Below, piece after piece: positions 1-8,423 of a stretch of 33,784 nt of DNA; within the stretch, counting starts at the first letter, position 1, and the number at the start of each line of letters is the position of its first letter. The notes under the pieces are model-generated. The model did no database searches. It was not told the origin of the DNA and worked only from the letters and a program-made list of their open reading frames with translations. A program made the translations under genes and the position numbers. Source of the DNA: Rhodospirillaceae bacterium (GTDB taxonomy: Bacteria; Pseudomonadota; Alphaproteobacteria; GCA-2731375); NCBI GenBank assembly GCA_018667855.1, contig JABIRL010000029.1:1-33784 (forward strand), given 5' to 3'.

Positions 1-1313
1 CCCAATTCCACATAGGTCATGTTCTGCCGGATCGCCAGGGCGGCGGTCTGGATGCTGTCGGCGCCCTCTGGGGCCAGAATATGGGCGCCCAGCAGGCGTT
101 TGCTGGCCCTATCCGCGACCAGCTTGATCAGGCCACGGGTATCGCGGGCGGCCAGCGCCCGGGGGACGAATTCCAGCGGCAGCAGCGAGGTGACCGTGTC
201 GTGGCCCGCCGCCGTCGCCGCGGCCTCGGTCAGGCCCACCGTGGCCACTTGCGGATCGGTGAAGACCACCGCCGGCATGGCGTTGTTGTCGTAACACAGG
301 CTATCGCCGTTCAGAGCGTTTTGCGCCGCGATCTTGGCGCCATAGGCGGCCATATAGACGAACTGATCCTGCCCGGTAACATCGCCCGCCGCATAGACGC
401 CGGGGCGTGAGGTGCGCATGCGTTCATCGATGATGACACCGCCGTTTGCCTGGGTCCCGACCCCGGCAACATCAAGGCCAAGGCCGTCCGTGTTCGGGCG
501 TCGCCCGGCACTCAGCAACAGGCGTTCGGCGGAAATCGCTCGCATCCCGTCGTTGGCCCGCACCTTCAGGGTAACGCCGGCTTCGTTATGCTCCAGGCTT
601 TCGTAGTGCAGGCCGTCCAGCACCGCCAGCCCCTCGTCACGGAGATAGCCGCGCAAGGCGTCGGAGATTTCCGGCTCGCCTTCCGGCAGCAAACGGCTCC
701 GGCAGGCAATGGTAACCTCGACACCGGCGCGGGCCAGCATCTGGGCCACTTCGCAACCAATATAACCGCCGCCGATCAACAGGATGGAGCGCGGCAGTTC
801 TTCCAATTCAAAGGCGGTGGTGGAGGTCAGATACGGCACCCCGTCCAACCCGGGTATGGCCGGCACGCTGGCCCGGGAGCCCGACGCGATGATGGTTTTT
901 TCCGCCGCCAATGGCGCGCTGTCGAACAACAGACCGTCAGCCGAAAATGTCGCCCCGCCCGACAGATAGTCGATGCCGTCGTGGTTATCCAATTGATCGA
1001 TATATTTGCTCTGCCGCAGAGTAGCCACCAGGTCGTCCTTTTGCGCCACGATGGCGCTCCAGTCCGTCAATTGACCGCTGGCTTGGATGCCGTCGAACCG
1101 GCCCCCATTGGCATGATGCAGGATATCAGTGGCCCGGATCATGGTTTTCGATGGCACGCACCCGACGTTGACACAAGTACCGCCGATGGTGCCATGGCCA
1201 ATCAGCGCCACGCGGGCGCCCTGATCGGCGGCGGTGATGGCGGCGGAAAATCCCGCCGAGCCGGCGCCGATAACCGCCAGATCATAGGCTCCCGTGCAAC
1301 AATCCGTGCTCAT
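1..1313 (-). CDS. merA: Mercuric reductase MerA-like flavoprotein disulfide reductase (C-terminus truncated by window start)
   Basis: Minus-strand frame opens at ATG 1313 (MSTDCCTGAYDLAVIGAGSAGFSAAITAADQGARVALIGHGTIGGTCVNVGCVPSKTMIRA...). It has a GxGxxG FAD motif and the GGTCVNVGCVPSK redox-active motif. It overlaps the merF stop by ATGA. No N-terminal HMA (NmerA) domain is present. Confidence 0.93.
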   Translation of the reverse strand, partial: MSTDCCTGAYDLAVIGAGSAGFSAAITAADQGARVALIGHGTIGGTCVNVGCVPSKTMIRATDILHHANGGRFDGIQASGQLTDWSAIVAQKDDLVATLRQSKYIDQLDNHDGIDYLSGGATFSADGLLFDSAPLAAEKTIIASGSRASVPAIPGLDGVPYLTSTTAFELEELPRSILLIGGGYIGCEVAQMLARAGVEVTIACRSRLLPEGEPEISDALRGYLRDEGLAVLDGLHYESLEHNEAGVTLKVRANDGMRAISAERLLLSAGRRPNTDGLGLDVAGVGTQANGGVIIDERMRTSRPGVYAAGDVTGQDQFVYMAAYGAKIAAQNALNGDSLCYDNNAMPAVVFTDPQVATVGLTEAAATAAGHDTVTSLLPLEFVPRALAARDTRGLIKLVADRASKRLLGAHILAPEGADSIQTAALAIRQNMTYVEL

Positions 1314-1588
1314 GATGGGCTGCCCGCGGCCCGCGCTTTCGCCTTGCTGCGCAGGACCAGGGCAAATATGGCCAAGCCCAGAAAGAAGACCATGCCCGGC
1401 AGCAGGATAAAGTCCATCCACGCCCCGACGATTGATGACAGCCCAACGGCGGCCAGGAAGACCACCAGGGCCGGGGTGAAGCAACAGACCACCATGACAG
1501 CGGCGCCCGCGATCCCGATGCCCAATAATTTGTTTGATTTCGTCTCGTCGACCGTCTCGTCGGTCTTAATGTCATCAGCCATGATCAT
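1310..1588 (-). CDS. merF: Mercury transporter MerF
   Basis: 92 aa, two predicted TM segments, vicinal cysteines in VVCCFTPALVVFLAAVGLS. Directly upstream of merA and divergent from merR. Confidence 0.9.
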   Translation of the reverse strand: MIMADDIKTDETVDETKSNKLLGIGIAGAAVMVVCCFTPALVVFLAAVGLSSIVGAWMDFILLPGMVFFLGLAIFALVLRSKAKARAAGSPS

Positions 1589-1613
1589 CGTTCCCCATCA
1601 ATCCATCTGTGCT

Positions 1614-1644
1614 AACCTACATCCTGTAGTTACTACAGGCACAA
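1614..1644 (-). promoter_or_regulatory. MerR-type promoter/operator: -35 TTGTGC, 19-bp spacer, -10 TAGGTT, with palindrome CCTGTAGTTACTACAGG (1623-1639) in the spacer
   Basis: Read on the minus strand: TTGTGC-CTGTAGTAACTACAGGATG-TAGGTT. The spacer is exactly 19 nt with a 17-nt perfect odd-centred inverted repeat, lying between divergent merR and merF. Confidence 0.85.
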
Positions 1645-1652
1645 GGTGGATT

Positions 1653-2069
1653 ATGGCTATTCACGAGGATGTTACGGTGTTGTCCATTGGCGGTTTGTCC
1701 AAACGGACCGGCGTCAATCTAGAGACCGTGCGTTACTACGAAAATATCGGCATCATGCCGAAGCCTCCTCGTAGCGCCGCCGGGCACCGGCGCTATGACG
1801 AGGAGCACCTAAAGCGCCTGACCTTTGTCAAACGCAGCCGGGAGCTGGGCTTTACCCTGAAAGAGGTGCGCGCGCTTTTGGCCCTGGTCGATGGCGGTGA
1901 TTATAGCTGTGGTGAAGTGCATGAACTGACCTTGAACCATTTGCATGAGGTCCGGCAAAAGATTGCCGATTTGCAGCGCCTGGAAGCAACTCTGGCGGAC
2001 ATTTCCGATCAATGCGCCGACGGCACGATCCCCGACTGCCCGTTCATCGAAACCCTGTTTCGGGCTTAG
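1653..2069 (+). CDS. merR: MerR-family transcriptional regulator, mercury-responsive type
   Basis: MAIHEDVTVLSIGGLSKRTGVNLETVRYYENIGIMPKPPRSAAGHRRY winged-helix start. Cys residues in DYSCGEVHEL and DQCADGTIPDCPFIETL match the three-Cys metal-site layout of MerR. The listed 588-2069 ORF is in frame but is antisense to merA before 1653. Confidence 0.92.
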   Translation: MAIHEDVTVLSIGGLSKRTGVNLETVRYYENIGIMPKPPRSAAGHRRYDEEHLKRLTFVKRSRELGFTLKEVRALLALVDGGDYSCGEVHELTLNHLHEVRQKIADLQRLEATLADISDQCADGTIPDCPFIETLFRA

Positions 2070-2078
2070 CCGGCCGCT

Positions 2079-2309
2079 TCAACCCGGCCTTTTGGGTCGG
2101 CCCCCTTGCAGCAGGGCATAGATGATCAAACAGATGAACAAGGCCATTATCAGGCCCAGAACGATGTCTATCAATTCACTCAACGCCGATACCAGGCCCA
2201 GTGCCGAGAGCACCCATCCCAAAACAGGTGCAAAGTAAAGGAACACCACCACGATGGCGCCAACCACGCCAACGACCAGAGGTCTGTTCGACACAATAGA
2301 TTTCGGCAT
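2079..2309 (-). CDS. Small two-TM membrane protein with MerF-like layout, lacking the vicinal Cys pair
   Basis: MPKSIVSNRPLVVGVVGAIVVVFLYFAPVLGWVLSALGLVSALSELIDIVLGLIMALFICLIIYALLQGGRPKRPG. An upstream in-frame ATG at 2327 is possible. Hand ungapped alignment to the MerF of this locus gives about 22/60 identities. Confidence 0.7.
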   Translation of the reverse strand: MPKSIVSNRPLVVGVVGAIVVVFLYFAPVLGWVLSALGLVSALSELIDIVLGLIMALFICLIIYALLQGGRPKRPG

Positions 2310-2523
2310 GAACACCCCGCTCCGCACAGGACCACGCCAGCCCGCCTAGACGCGCTTACCAAAAAGGGCGGTTTGGCTTCTTTTCATGACTTCACTGCGG
2401 GTCAATCGACCCTAAAATTGATGTAGTACGGCGCAAGAAATGATCAAGCGAGCAAAACAAATAATGCTGGCGACCGGCGACCAACAATCTACAATCTAAT
2501 TTCGTCGCGCGGCCGCAGGGGAG

Positions 2524-2991
2524 ATGGCGATGACGGAAACCGACAAGCACCAAGCACACTTGAAACTGGGCCACGTCGTGCTCAAGATGCGGGACCTGGA
2601 AAAAGCCAAGGGTTTCTACCGCGACATATTGGGATTGAAGATCACCGAGGAAAGGGAAGGCTTCGGGGTGTTCTTTCGTTTCCACGAATATCATCACGAC
2701 ATTGCCGTCTTCAAGGTTGATGACGATGCCGGATCGCCCGAGCAGAACCAGGTCGGGCTCTCCCATCTGGCCTTGGTCGCTGACAGTCTGGAGACGGTCA
2801 AGGCGATGTATCGGCGGCTAAAGGAACACAATGTTCCAATCGTCAGAACGGTGGATCATGGTGTCACCAAAAGCGTTTATTTCAAGGATCCCGAGGGTAA
2901 CGAGTTGGAAATTTATTGCGACGTCGCGGAAAAGCCTTGGCGGGAGGTCGACACCATAATCAAGGCGGCGCACATCGATCTTGATAGTTGA
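2524..2991 (+). CDS. VOC-family (glyoxalase/extradiol dioxygenase-like) protein
   Basis: LKLGHVVLKMRDLEKAKGFYRDILGLKI ... FKDPEGNELEIYCD, a typical VOC fold pattern with H and E metal ligands. Confidence 0.85.
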   Translation: MAMTETDKHQAHLKLGHVVLKMRDLEKAKGFYRDILGLKITEEREGFGVFFRFHEYHHDIAVFKVDDDAGSPEQNQVGLSHLALVADSLETVKAMYRRLKEHNVPIVRTVDHGVTKSVYFKDPEGNELEIYCDVAEKPWREVDTIIKAAHIDLDS

Positions 2992-3127
2992 TGAAATGGC
3001 GAGCCAAGGTTCGGTGAGAGAGATATTTTCGGATAGATCACGCCAGGAAATGTAGTATCCACTGGCTTAGTTGACAGAGGTTTCATCGCGGCGACGATGC
3101 GGTGCATATAGAGCAGTTAGGCAGAAC

Positions 3128-3943
3128 ATGACAGACGGTAGCGACGGCAAGAAATTCAGCATGGGCGATCATGATGTTGAAATTTTCATCCATGGTTTTC
3201 CCGGCAAATCGGTCTGCCATGGCTCTCTTGGCTTTTCCACCATCGCCATGATCAGCCATGGCGAACGGATCGCGCTTGTGGATGTCGGCTCTTTCGGGCA
3301 GCGCAATTTGTTGCTCTCCGAGCTGGACAAGCGGGGCCTCAAGCCAGCTGATGTGACCGATATCCTGCTGACACATTCCCACTACGACCATTCCATTAAC
3401 TGGACCATGTTCCCGGATGCCAATATCGTTATCAGTCGCGTGGAAATGGACTGGTCGGTCAAGGAACCCTGGGGCCTGACACCCGTGCCTGAACTGTACG
3501 TGCGGGAACTCGAACGCTGGCCCACATTGAGGGCGGTCGAGGATGGCGATGAGGTATTTCCCGGCGTCACCGCCCACATGGCGCCGGGCCATACGCCGGG
3601 CAGCCTGGTGTTTGTGTTGCGGGGACGGGATCGCGACATGGTTCTTACCGGCGATGCCTGCAAAAACCGGGCGGAGCTGTTGTCCCGGGGCACGGACATG
3701 ACATATGACGCTGCCGTCAGCAGCGCCTCCATCGAGATGGTCTGGCGCCAATGGGCCCGACGCCCCGGCAGTATCCTGGTGCCCGGTCATGACCTGCCCA
3801 TGGTTCTGGACAATGGCACGCCGCGTTATCTGGGTGAACGGGAGGCGGCGATCCGTGCCTGGTATGGTGAGGATCTGAATGAAATCACCGTATTTTCACT
3901 GCTTAAGGAAAACGGTGAAGAGGCCAAGGCCGCGGCGGAATGA
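3128..3943 (+). CDS. MBL-fold metallo-hydrolase (N-acyl-homoserine-lactonase-like family)
   Basis: ILLTHSHYDHSINW (HxHxDH), GHTPGSLVF and TGDACKN motifs. Likely start MTDGSDGKK at 3128 inside the 3071-3943 ORF. Confidence 0.85.
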   Translation: MTDGSDGKKFSMGDHDVEIFIHGFPGKSVCHGSLGFSTIAMISHGERIALVDVGSFGQRNLLLSELDKRGLKPADVTDILLTHSHYDHSINWTMFPDANIVISRVEMDWSVKEPWGLTPVPELYVRELERWPTLRAVEDGDEVFPGVTAHMAPGHTPGSLVFVLRGRDRDMVLTGDACKNRAELLSRGTDMTYDAAVSSASIEMVWRQWARRPGSILVPGHDLPMVLDNGTPRYLGEREAAIRAWYGEDLNEITVFSLLKENGEEAKAAAE

Positions 3944-4722
3944 ATTCACTCCCCGCCATATTTGTCTCCCATGGGGGACCGACAATGGCGGTGCAGGAAT
4001 CTCCCGCCCGCCATTTTCTGCAAACCTTGCATGATCATCACCCATCGCCGAAATCGATCCTGATGATATCGGCTCATTGGGAAACGACGGAACCAACCGT
4101 TGGCGCCACCGACGATCTTGAAACCATCCATGATTATTACGGTTTTCCCCGGGCGCTGTACGATTTGCATTATCCAGCCAAGGGCGACCCTGACCTCGCC
4201 CGCCGTGTCGCAGCCCTGATCGCCGATGCGAATCTGGGGGCGGCATCATCATCCCCGCGCGGCCTGGATCATGGCGCCTGGCTGCCCCTGATGCTGGCCT
4301 ATCCGGACGGCGAAATCCCCATAACACAATTGTCCCTACTAACGGTCGGCGGGCCGGCGTGGCATTTCGACCTGGGCGCGGCGCTGCGCCCGCTTCGCGA
4401 TGAAGGGGTTCTCATCCTAGCCTCCGGCGCCCTGACCCATAATCTGCGTGAAATCGATCGCGAGGCGCCGCCCGGCATGGCCGCCGATTGGGTGGCGGCG
4501 TTTTCGTCCTGGGTCAGCGAACAAGTCCTCGCGGGACGCAGCGAAGACCTTATCCGGTATCGGGAGCGCGCACCCCATGCCGCGCGCAACCACCCGACGG
4601 AAGAGCATTTCTTGCCGCTGTTCGTGGCATTGGGCGCGGCAACGCCCGGCGCGAACGGCCGGCATCTGCATCAAAGTTTCAATTATGGCGTATTGGCCAT
4701 GGACGCCTACGCTTGGGATTAG
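3940..4722 (+). CDS. Class III (LigB/DODA-type) extradiol ring-cleavage dioxygenase
   Basis: LPAIFVSHGGPTMA, ILMISAHWE, RGLDHGAWLPL, ILASGALTHNL motifs. ATGA overlap with the upstream gene. Confidence 0.88.
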   Translation: MNSLPAIFVSHGGPTMAVQESPARHFLQTLHDHHPSPKSILMISAHWETTEPTVGATDDLETIHDYYGFPRALYDLHYPAKGDPDLARRVAALIADANLGAASSSPRGLDHGAWLPLMLAYPDGEIPITQLSLLTVGGPAWHFDLGAALRPLRDEGVLILASGALTHNLREIDREAPPGMAADWVAAFSSWVSEQVLAGRSEDLIRYRERAPHAARNHPTEEHFLPLFVALGAATPGANGRHLHQSFNYGVLAMDAYAWD

Positions 4723-5738
4723 GCGCCCGCCCGAACGATGGGGAAGACGTCCTCTGCCAGCATCTGCATCTCATCAAGGACCATTTGCTGGGGCATGCCG
4801 GGGAACTGTACACCCATGACGAAGTGATTGACGCCGAAGCGGTGGATCAGATCGAGGATCTGTTCGGCGATCTCCTCGGGCGAGCCGAACAGGAAACGAT
4901 CCTGGACCAGTTCGTCGAAATCGATGGCGAAGTTGTTGTCGCCGGCCGGCATCACTTTGTCCTGACCCCATTCGTGATAGGCGTTGTATTTGGCTTCCAG
5001 ATACGGCTTGGCCATCGCCATGGCTTTTTCGCGGCTCGACGCCACCACGACCTCGCGCATCATGGGAAATTCGGTTGGGAACGGCTTGCCGCAGGTATCC
5101 AGCTCCCGTTTGTAGACCTCCATCTGCCGGGCGATGGTCTCGATGCGGTTGTGGGGGTTGACGAACCAGGCATCGGTCAATCTGGCGGCACGGCGGATAG
5201 CGACGTCCTCGTTGGCGCCGGTCCAGATGGGGGGCAGGGGCTTTTGCACCGGCTTGATGGTACAGACCGCTTCCCGCAGTTCGAAGTGGGAGCCGGTCAT
5301 GGAGACTTTGTCTTCGCTCCACAGGCGCTTGATAGCTTCGAGGTTTTCCTCCAGTCGGGGCCCGGAGTCCTTATATGTGGTGCCGAAAGCCTGAAACTCC
5401 ACCTCCCGGTAGCCGATGCCGACGCCGAAGATCAAGCGCCCGCCGGACATCACGTCAATGTTGGCGAACTGTTCGGCGATATCCAATGGTTTATGCAGGG
5501 GCAACAGAACCACGCCGGCAATCAGGCGCAGGGATGGCGCCTCGTCCATGATGCGGGACAAAAACGGCACCTGTTGGAATTCCGACAACGGATTCGTCGT
5601 GTAGTGGCTTCCCTTCATGATGGAGTTGAAGCCCAGCTTTTCGGCCCAGCGAACCTGTTCCAACATTTCTTGCCAATGCTGTGCGTCATCTCCACCAACC
5701 GGGAATTGCCCCCGGTTCATCAAGCCGAATTGAATCAT
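4719..5738 (-). CDS. LLM-class (luciferase-like) flavin/F420-dependent oxidoreductase
   Basis: MIQFGLMNRGQFPVGG...LLPLHKPLDIAEQFANIDVMSGGRLIFGVGIGYREVEFQAFG. The listed ORF extends to 5834, but the natural start is at 5738. Confidence 0.9.
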   Translation of the reverse strand: MIQFGLMNRGQFPVGGDDAQHWQEMLEQVRWAEKLGFNSIMKGSHYTTNPLSEFQQVPFLSRIMDEAPSLRLIAGVVLLPLHKPLDIAEQFANIDVMSGGRLIFGVGIGYREVEFQAFGTTYKDSGPRLEENLEAIKRLWSEDKVSMTGSHFELREAVCTIKPVQKPLPPIWTGANEDVAIRRAARLTDAWFVNPHNRIETIARQMEVYKRELDTCGKPFPTEFPMMREVVVASSREKAMAMAKPYLEAKYNAYHEWGQDKVMPAGDNNFAIDFDELVQDRFLFGSPEEIAEQILDLIHRFGVNHFVMGVQFPGMPQQMVLDEMQMLAEDVFPIVRAGA

Positions 5739-5752
5739 TTCCTGTCCTTGTC

Positions 5753-6628
5753 TTAAGAAAAGATACGATAGAGCACCGTACCGCGGGCGACCAGACAGCC
5801 CGTGGTGGAATCCGCGACCTCGATATCGTTCCAATACATTTCGTTGTCCCGGTAGCCCACATTGCCATAGGCGACCAGGTCTCCCTTAGGCGGCGGAGCG
5901 AAAACCTGGGCCTGGATTGATGGCGTGGAGGCCTTGAACTTGCCCAGACCGGTAATGGACCAAGAACACATGGCCCCTGCCGTATCGAGCAGGGCCAGGG
6001 CCGCGCCTTCATGCACGCCGCCCGCCAGATCGCCATTACTCTCCTGCCAGGGCATGATCAGGCGCACCTGGCCATCGCGCATGAAATCCATGGCAATGCC
6101 ACGGCCCGAGATAAATGGATTGGTGGCGATACGCTCGCCCATGAAGCCGGGATCGACTTCGCCGTGATCGCCCGCCGCCGCCGGCGTCGCCACTGGGTCC
6201 GTGCCCTGGCGGCCGCGCACGGCGATGGAACAGTTCGCGATCGCCTTGCCGTCGTTGGCCGTCACATCCACCGCCATGAAGCACAATTCCTTGCCCCGGC
6301 GCAGCAGCCGCGCGGTGGCCTGGATATCCTCGCCAATGGCGGCGGCCAGATAGTTGATCTGAAAATCCATTGTGTGCCAGGGGCCGGTTTCGGGCCCCAA
6401 TACGTGGCGGGCGAGGGCATGGGCCGCCGTAACGGAGGCTGAAGCCGCCACGCCGCCGTGCAGGGCGTTGCCCGGATTGGCATTGGCCTCGGCGAAGGGC
6501 AGGGCGATGACCGCCGCTTCGTCTCCCAGCTCGCTCAGATGCATGCCGAGCGCGGTGCTATAGGCCGAGGTGTCGACCCAGTCTTTGACGCTATCGTTCA
6601 TCGTTATGTTAACCCCGGAATTAGACAT
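5753..6628 (-). CDS. Double-hotdog PaaI-like acyl-CoA thioesterase
   Basis: Two hotdog halves: NPGNALHGGVAASASVTAAHALA and NGDLAGGVHEGAALALLDTAGAMCSW. Confidence 0.82.
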   Translation of the reverse strand: MSNSGVNITMNDSVKDWVDTSAYSTALGMHLSELGDEAAVIALPFAEANANPGNALHGGVAASASVTAAHALARHVLGPETGPWHTMDFQINYLAAAIGEDIQATARLLRRGKELCFMAVDVTANDGKAIANCSIAVRGRQGTDPVATPAAAGDHGEVDPGFMGERIATNPFISGRGIAMDFMRDGQVRLIMPWQESNGDLAGGVHEGAALALLDTAGAMCSWSITGLGKFKASTPSIQAQVFAPPPKGDLVAYGNVGYRDNEMYWNDIEVADSTTGCLVARGTVLYRIFS

Positions 6629-7701
6629 GAATGGATGGATTCTTCGTTCGGTATCTCCCGCGCCAGAACCTGGATGGCCCGTTCCGCCTCACGCAGGTCA
6701 AAGTTATGGGTGTGCATCATCGCCAACGGCGCGATACCGGATTCAATCAGGTTGATGGCTTTTTCATAACCGGTGGAGGTCACGCCGATCACGCCCTTGA
6801 TGGTGATCTCCTTCATCATGATTTTGTCCGAGACGAAGCCGGGAATATTCTTGTAGCCTTTCATGCCGGCCAGCACGATGGTGCCGCCCGAACGCACATA
6901 GCTCAAAGATTCCGCGACCGGCTCCACGGCATAGGAAGTCACGTCGACGACGATATCGGCGCCTTTGCCCCCTGTCAGCTCCTTGATCCGCTGCTTGGCG
7001 TTTTCATTTTCCACATCAATGGTGTGATGGGCGCCAAAGGCCCGTGCGATACGCAGTTTCTCGGCATCCGCCGCCAACCCGGTGACGATGATCTTCGAAG
7101 CACCCGCATCCTTGCAGGCCAGGACCGAGGCCAGGCCCCGCTGCCCCGGACCCAGGATCACCACCGTGTCGCCGGGCCCCGTGCCGGGCACTTCCACGGC
7201 CCAGCGGTAACCGGCGCCAAGGGGATTGAACATCACCGCGATCTCCGCCGGCAGGGAATTGTCCATCTTGTGCACGATGGAGTTGCCGTGCACGAACATA
7301 TATTCGGAATAGGCCCCCCACAGGCCCGGCTCATCACTCAGCGGAATGTACGAATAGATGCGCCGGTCATCGCACAAATGATAGTTTCCGCCCAGGCAGG
7401 ATGAACAAAAGCGGCAGGACAGCATGGTTTCCACCGCGATACGGTCGCCCACGTTGACGCCCCAGCGCCGCGCCGCGCGATCGCCGATCGCCTCGACAAT
7501 GCCAAGCGGTTCATGCCCCGGCACCGCTGGCATGGGCGCGCGGATGACGCCCTCGTATTGCTCGTAATCGCTGCCGCAGATGCCGCAGGCTTCCACCCGC
7601 ATCAAGGCGCTGTCCTCGTCAATATCCGGTATTGGCAGGCTTTGCGCCTCCAATGTGCGTGGTGCGGTCTGCACCATGGCCAAGCTGGTTCGTTGCGCCA
7701 T
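6604..7701 (-). CDS. Zn-dependent alcohol dehydrogenase (MDR family)
   Basis: EACGICGSDYEQYEG, VPGHEPLGIVEAIG, CRFCSSCLGGNYHLC structural-Zn motif, GPGQRGLASVLA nucleotide-binding motif. Confidence 0.92.
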   Translation of the reverse strand: MAQRTSLAMVQTAPRTLEAQSLPIPDIDEDSALMRVEACGICGSDYEQYEGVIRAPMPAVPGHEPLGIVEAIGDRAARRWGVNVGDRIAVETMLSCRFCSSCLGGNYHLCDDRRIYSYIPLSDEPGLWGAYSEYMFVHGNSIVHKMDNSLPAEIAVMFNPLGAGYRWAVEVPGTGPGDTVVILGPGQRGLASVLACKDAGASKIIVTGLAADAEKLRIARAFGAHHTIDVENENAKQRIKELTGGKGADIVVDVTSYAVEPVAESLSYVRSGGTIVLAGMKGYKNIPGFVSDKIMMKEITIKGVIGVTSTGYEKAINLIESGIAPLAMMHTHNFDLREAERAIQVLAREIPNEESIHSCLIPGLT

Positions 7702-7752
7702 GAGACGATGTCCTTGCTATCAGTAATTTTCGCATTCTAACTTATTTTTATT

Positions 7753-7766
7753 CTAACGCGCGTTAG
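7753..7766. promoter_or_regulatory. Perfect 14-bp palindrome CTAACGCGCGTTAG, candidate operator in a divergent promoter region
   Basis: Lies between ADH (starts 7701, -) and the CMD-like gene (starts 7838, +). Flanked by an ATTCTAAC direct repeat (7734-7741, 7750-7757) and an inverted TTAGAAT (7813-7819). Confidence 0.65.
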
Positions 7767-7837
7767 TTTTTTGTTGTTTGCGGAGTGGGAAACCGGCATT
7801 TTGCGGATCGAATTAGAATTTTGAGGAGTTGGCCCAG

Positions 7838-8419
7838 ATGGCTGGAACAGAACCACGCATACCCATGCTGCCCGAGGACGAGGCCCGCGCCATCGGCAAG
7901 GAAGTGGGCGTGCCCTCGACCATGGCGGGGTTGAACGTTTTTCGGATCATGTCCCAGCATCCGACACTGGCCGGGGTCGTGGCCAAACAGCTGGCGATGC
8001 TGCTGTATCGGGGCAACAAGCTGGATGAGCGATTGCGGGAATTGATCATCATGCGCATTGGCTGGCGCACGGGCGCCATGTACGAATGGACCCAGCACTG
8101 GCCGGTTTCCTTGCGCATCGGCCTGACGGAAGAAGAAACCCTGGCCGTTCGCGACCCGGCCAACGCGACGTGTCTGGGCGCGGCGGAATTGGCGGTGATC
8201 GCCGCTACGGACGATGTGCTGGACAATGGCGCCGTGGGTGAAGCCAGCTGGCAGGCCTGCGCCGAACATCTTGCCAGCAACGAAGAACGCCTCGAACTCG
8301 TCGCGGCAATCTGCAATTGGAACACCTTCTCCATCATGCTGAAGAGCCTGAATATTCCCCTCGAAGATGGCGTCGCCGCCTGGCCCCCCGATGGCGTGCC
8401 GTCACCAGCCGCGGATTAG
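7838..8419 (+). CDS. Carboxymuconolactone decarboxylase / AhpD-like protein
   Basis: KLDERLRELIIMRIGWRTGAMYEWTQHWPVSLRIGLTEEE, a CMD-domain pattern. Start at MAGTEP. Confidence 0.85.
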   Translation: MAGTEPRIPMLPEDEARAIGKEVGVPSTMAGLNVFRIMSQHPTLAGVVAKQLAMLLYRGNKLDERLRELIIMRIGWRTGAMYEWTQHWPVSLRIGLTEEETLAVRDPANATCLGAAELAVIAATDDVLDNGAVGEASWQACAEHLASNEERLELVAAICNWNTFSIMLKSLNIPLEDGVAAWPPDGVPSPAAD

Positions 8420-8423
8420 ACCC

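Noticed and set aside
588-1652. Long + strand ORF continuing into merR (493 aa)
   Set aside because: This part is antisense to merA/merF; low-complexity composition (Gln/Arg/His-rich) typical of a GC-rich antisense frame. MerR begins at 1653.
2069-2100. Possible bidirectional terminator between merR and the MerF-like gene (GCCGG...CCGGC CTTTT)
   Set aside because: Stem is short (5 bp) and it overlaps coding ends; not supportable without folding and transcript data.
3071-3110. TTGACA as -35 box upstream of the MBL hydrolase
   Set aside because: No plausible -10 hexamer at 16-18 nt spacing.
4488-5756. 422-aa + strand ORF
   Set aside because: Runs antisense through the LLM oxidoreductase gene with no recognisable domain.
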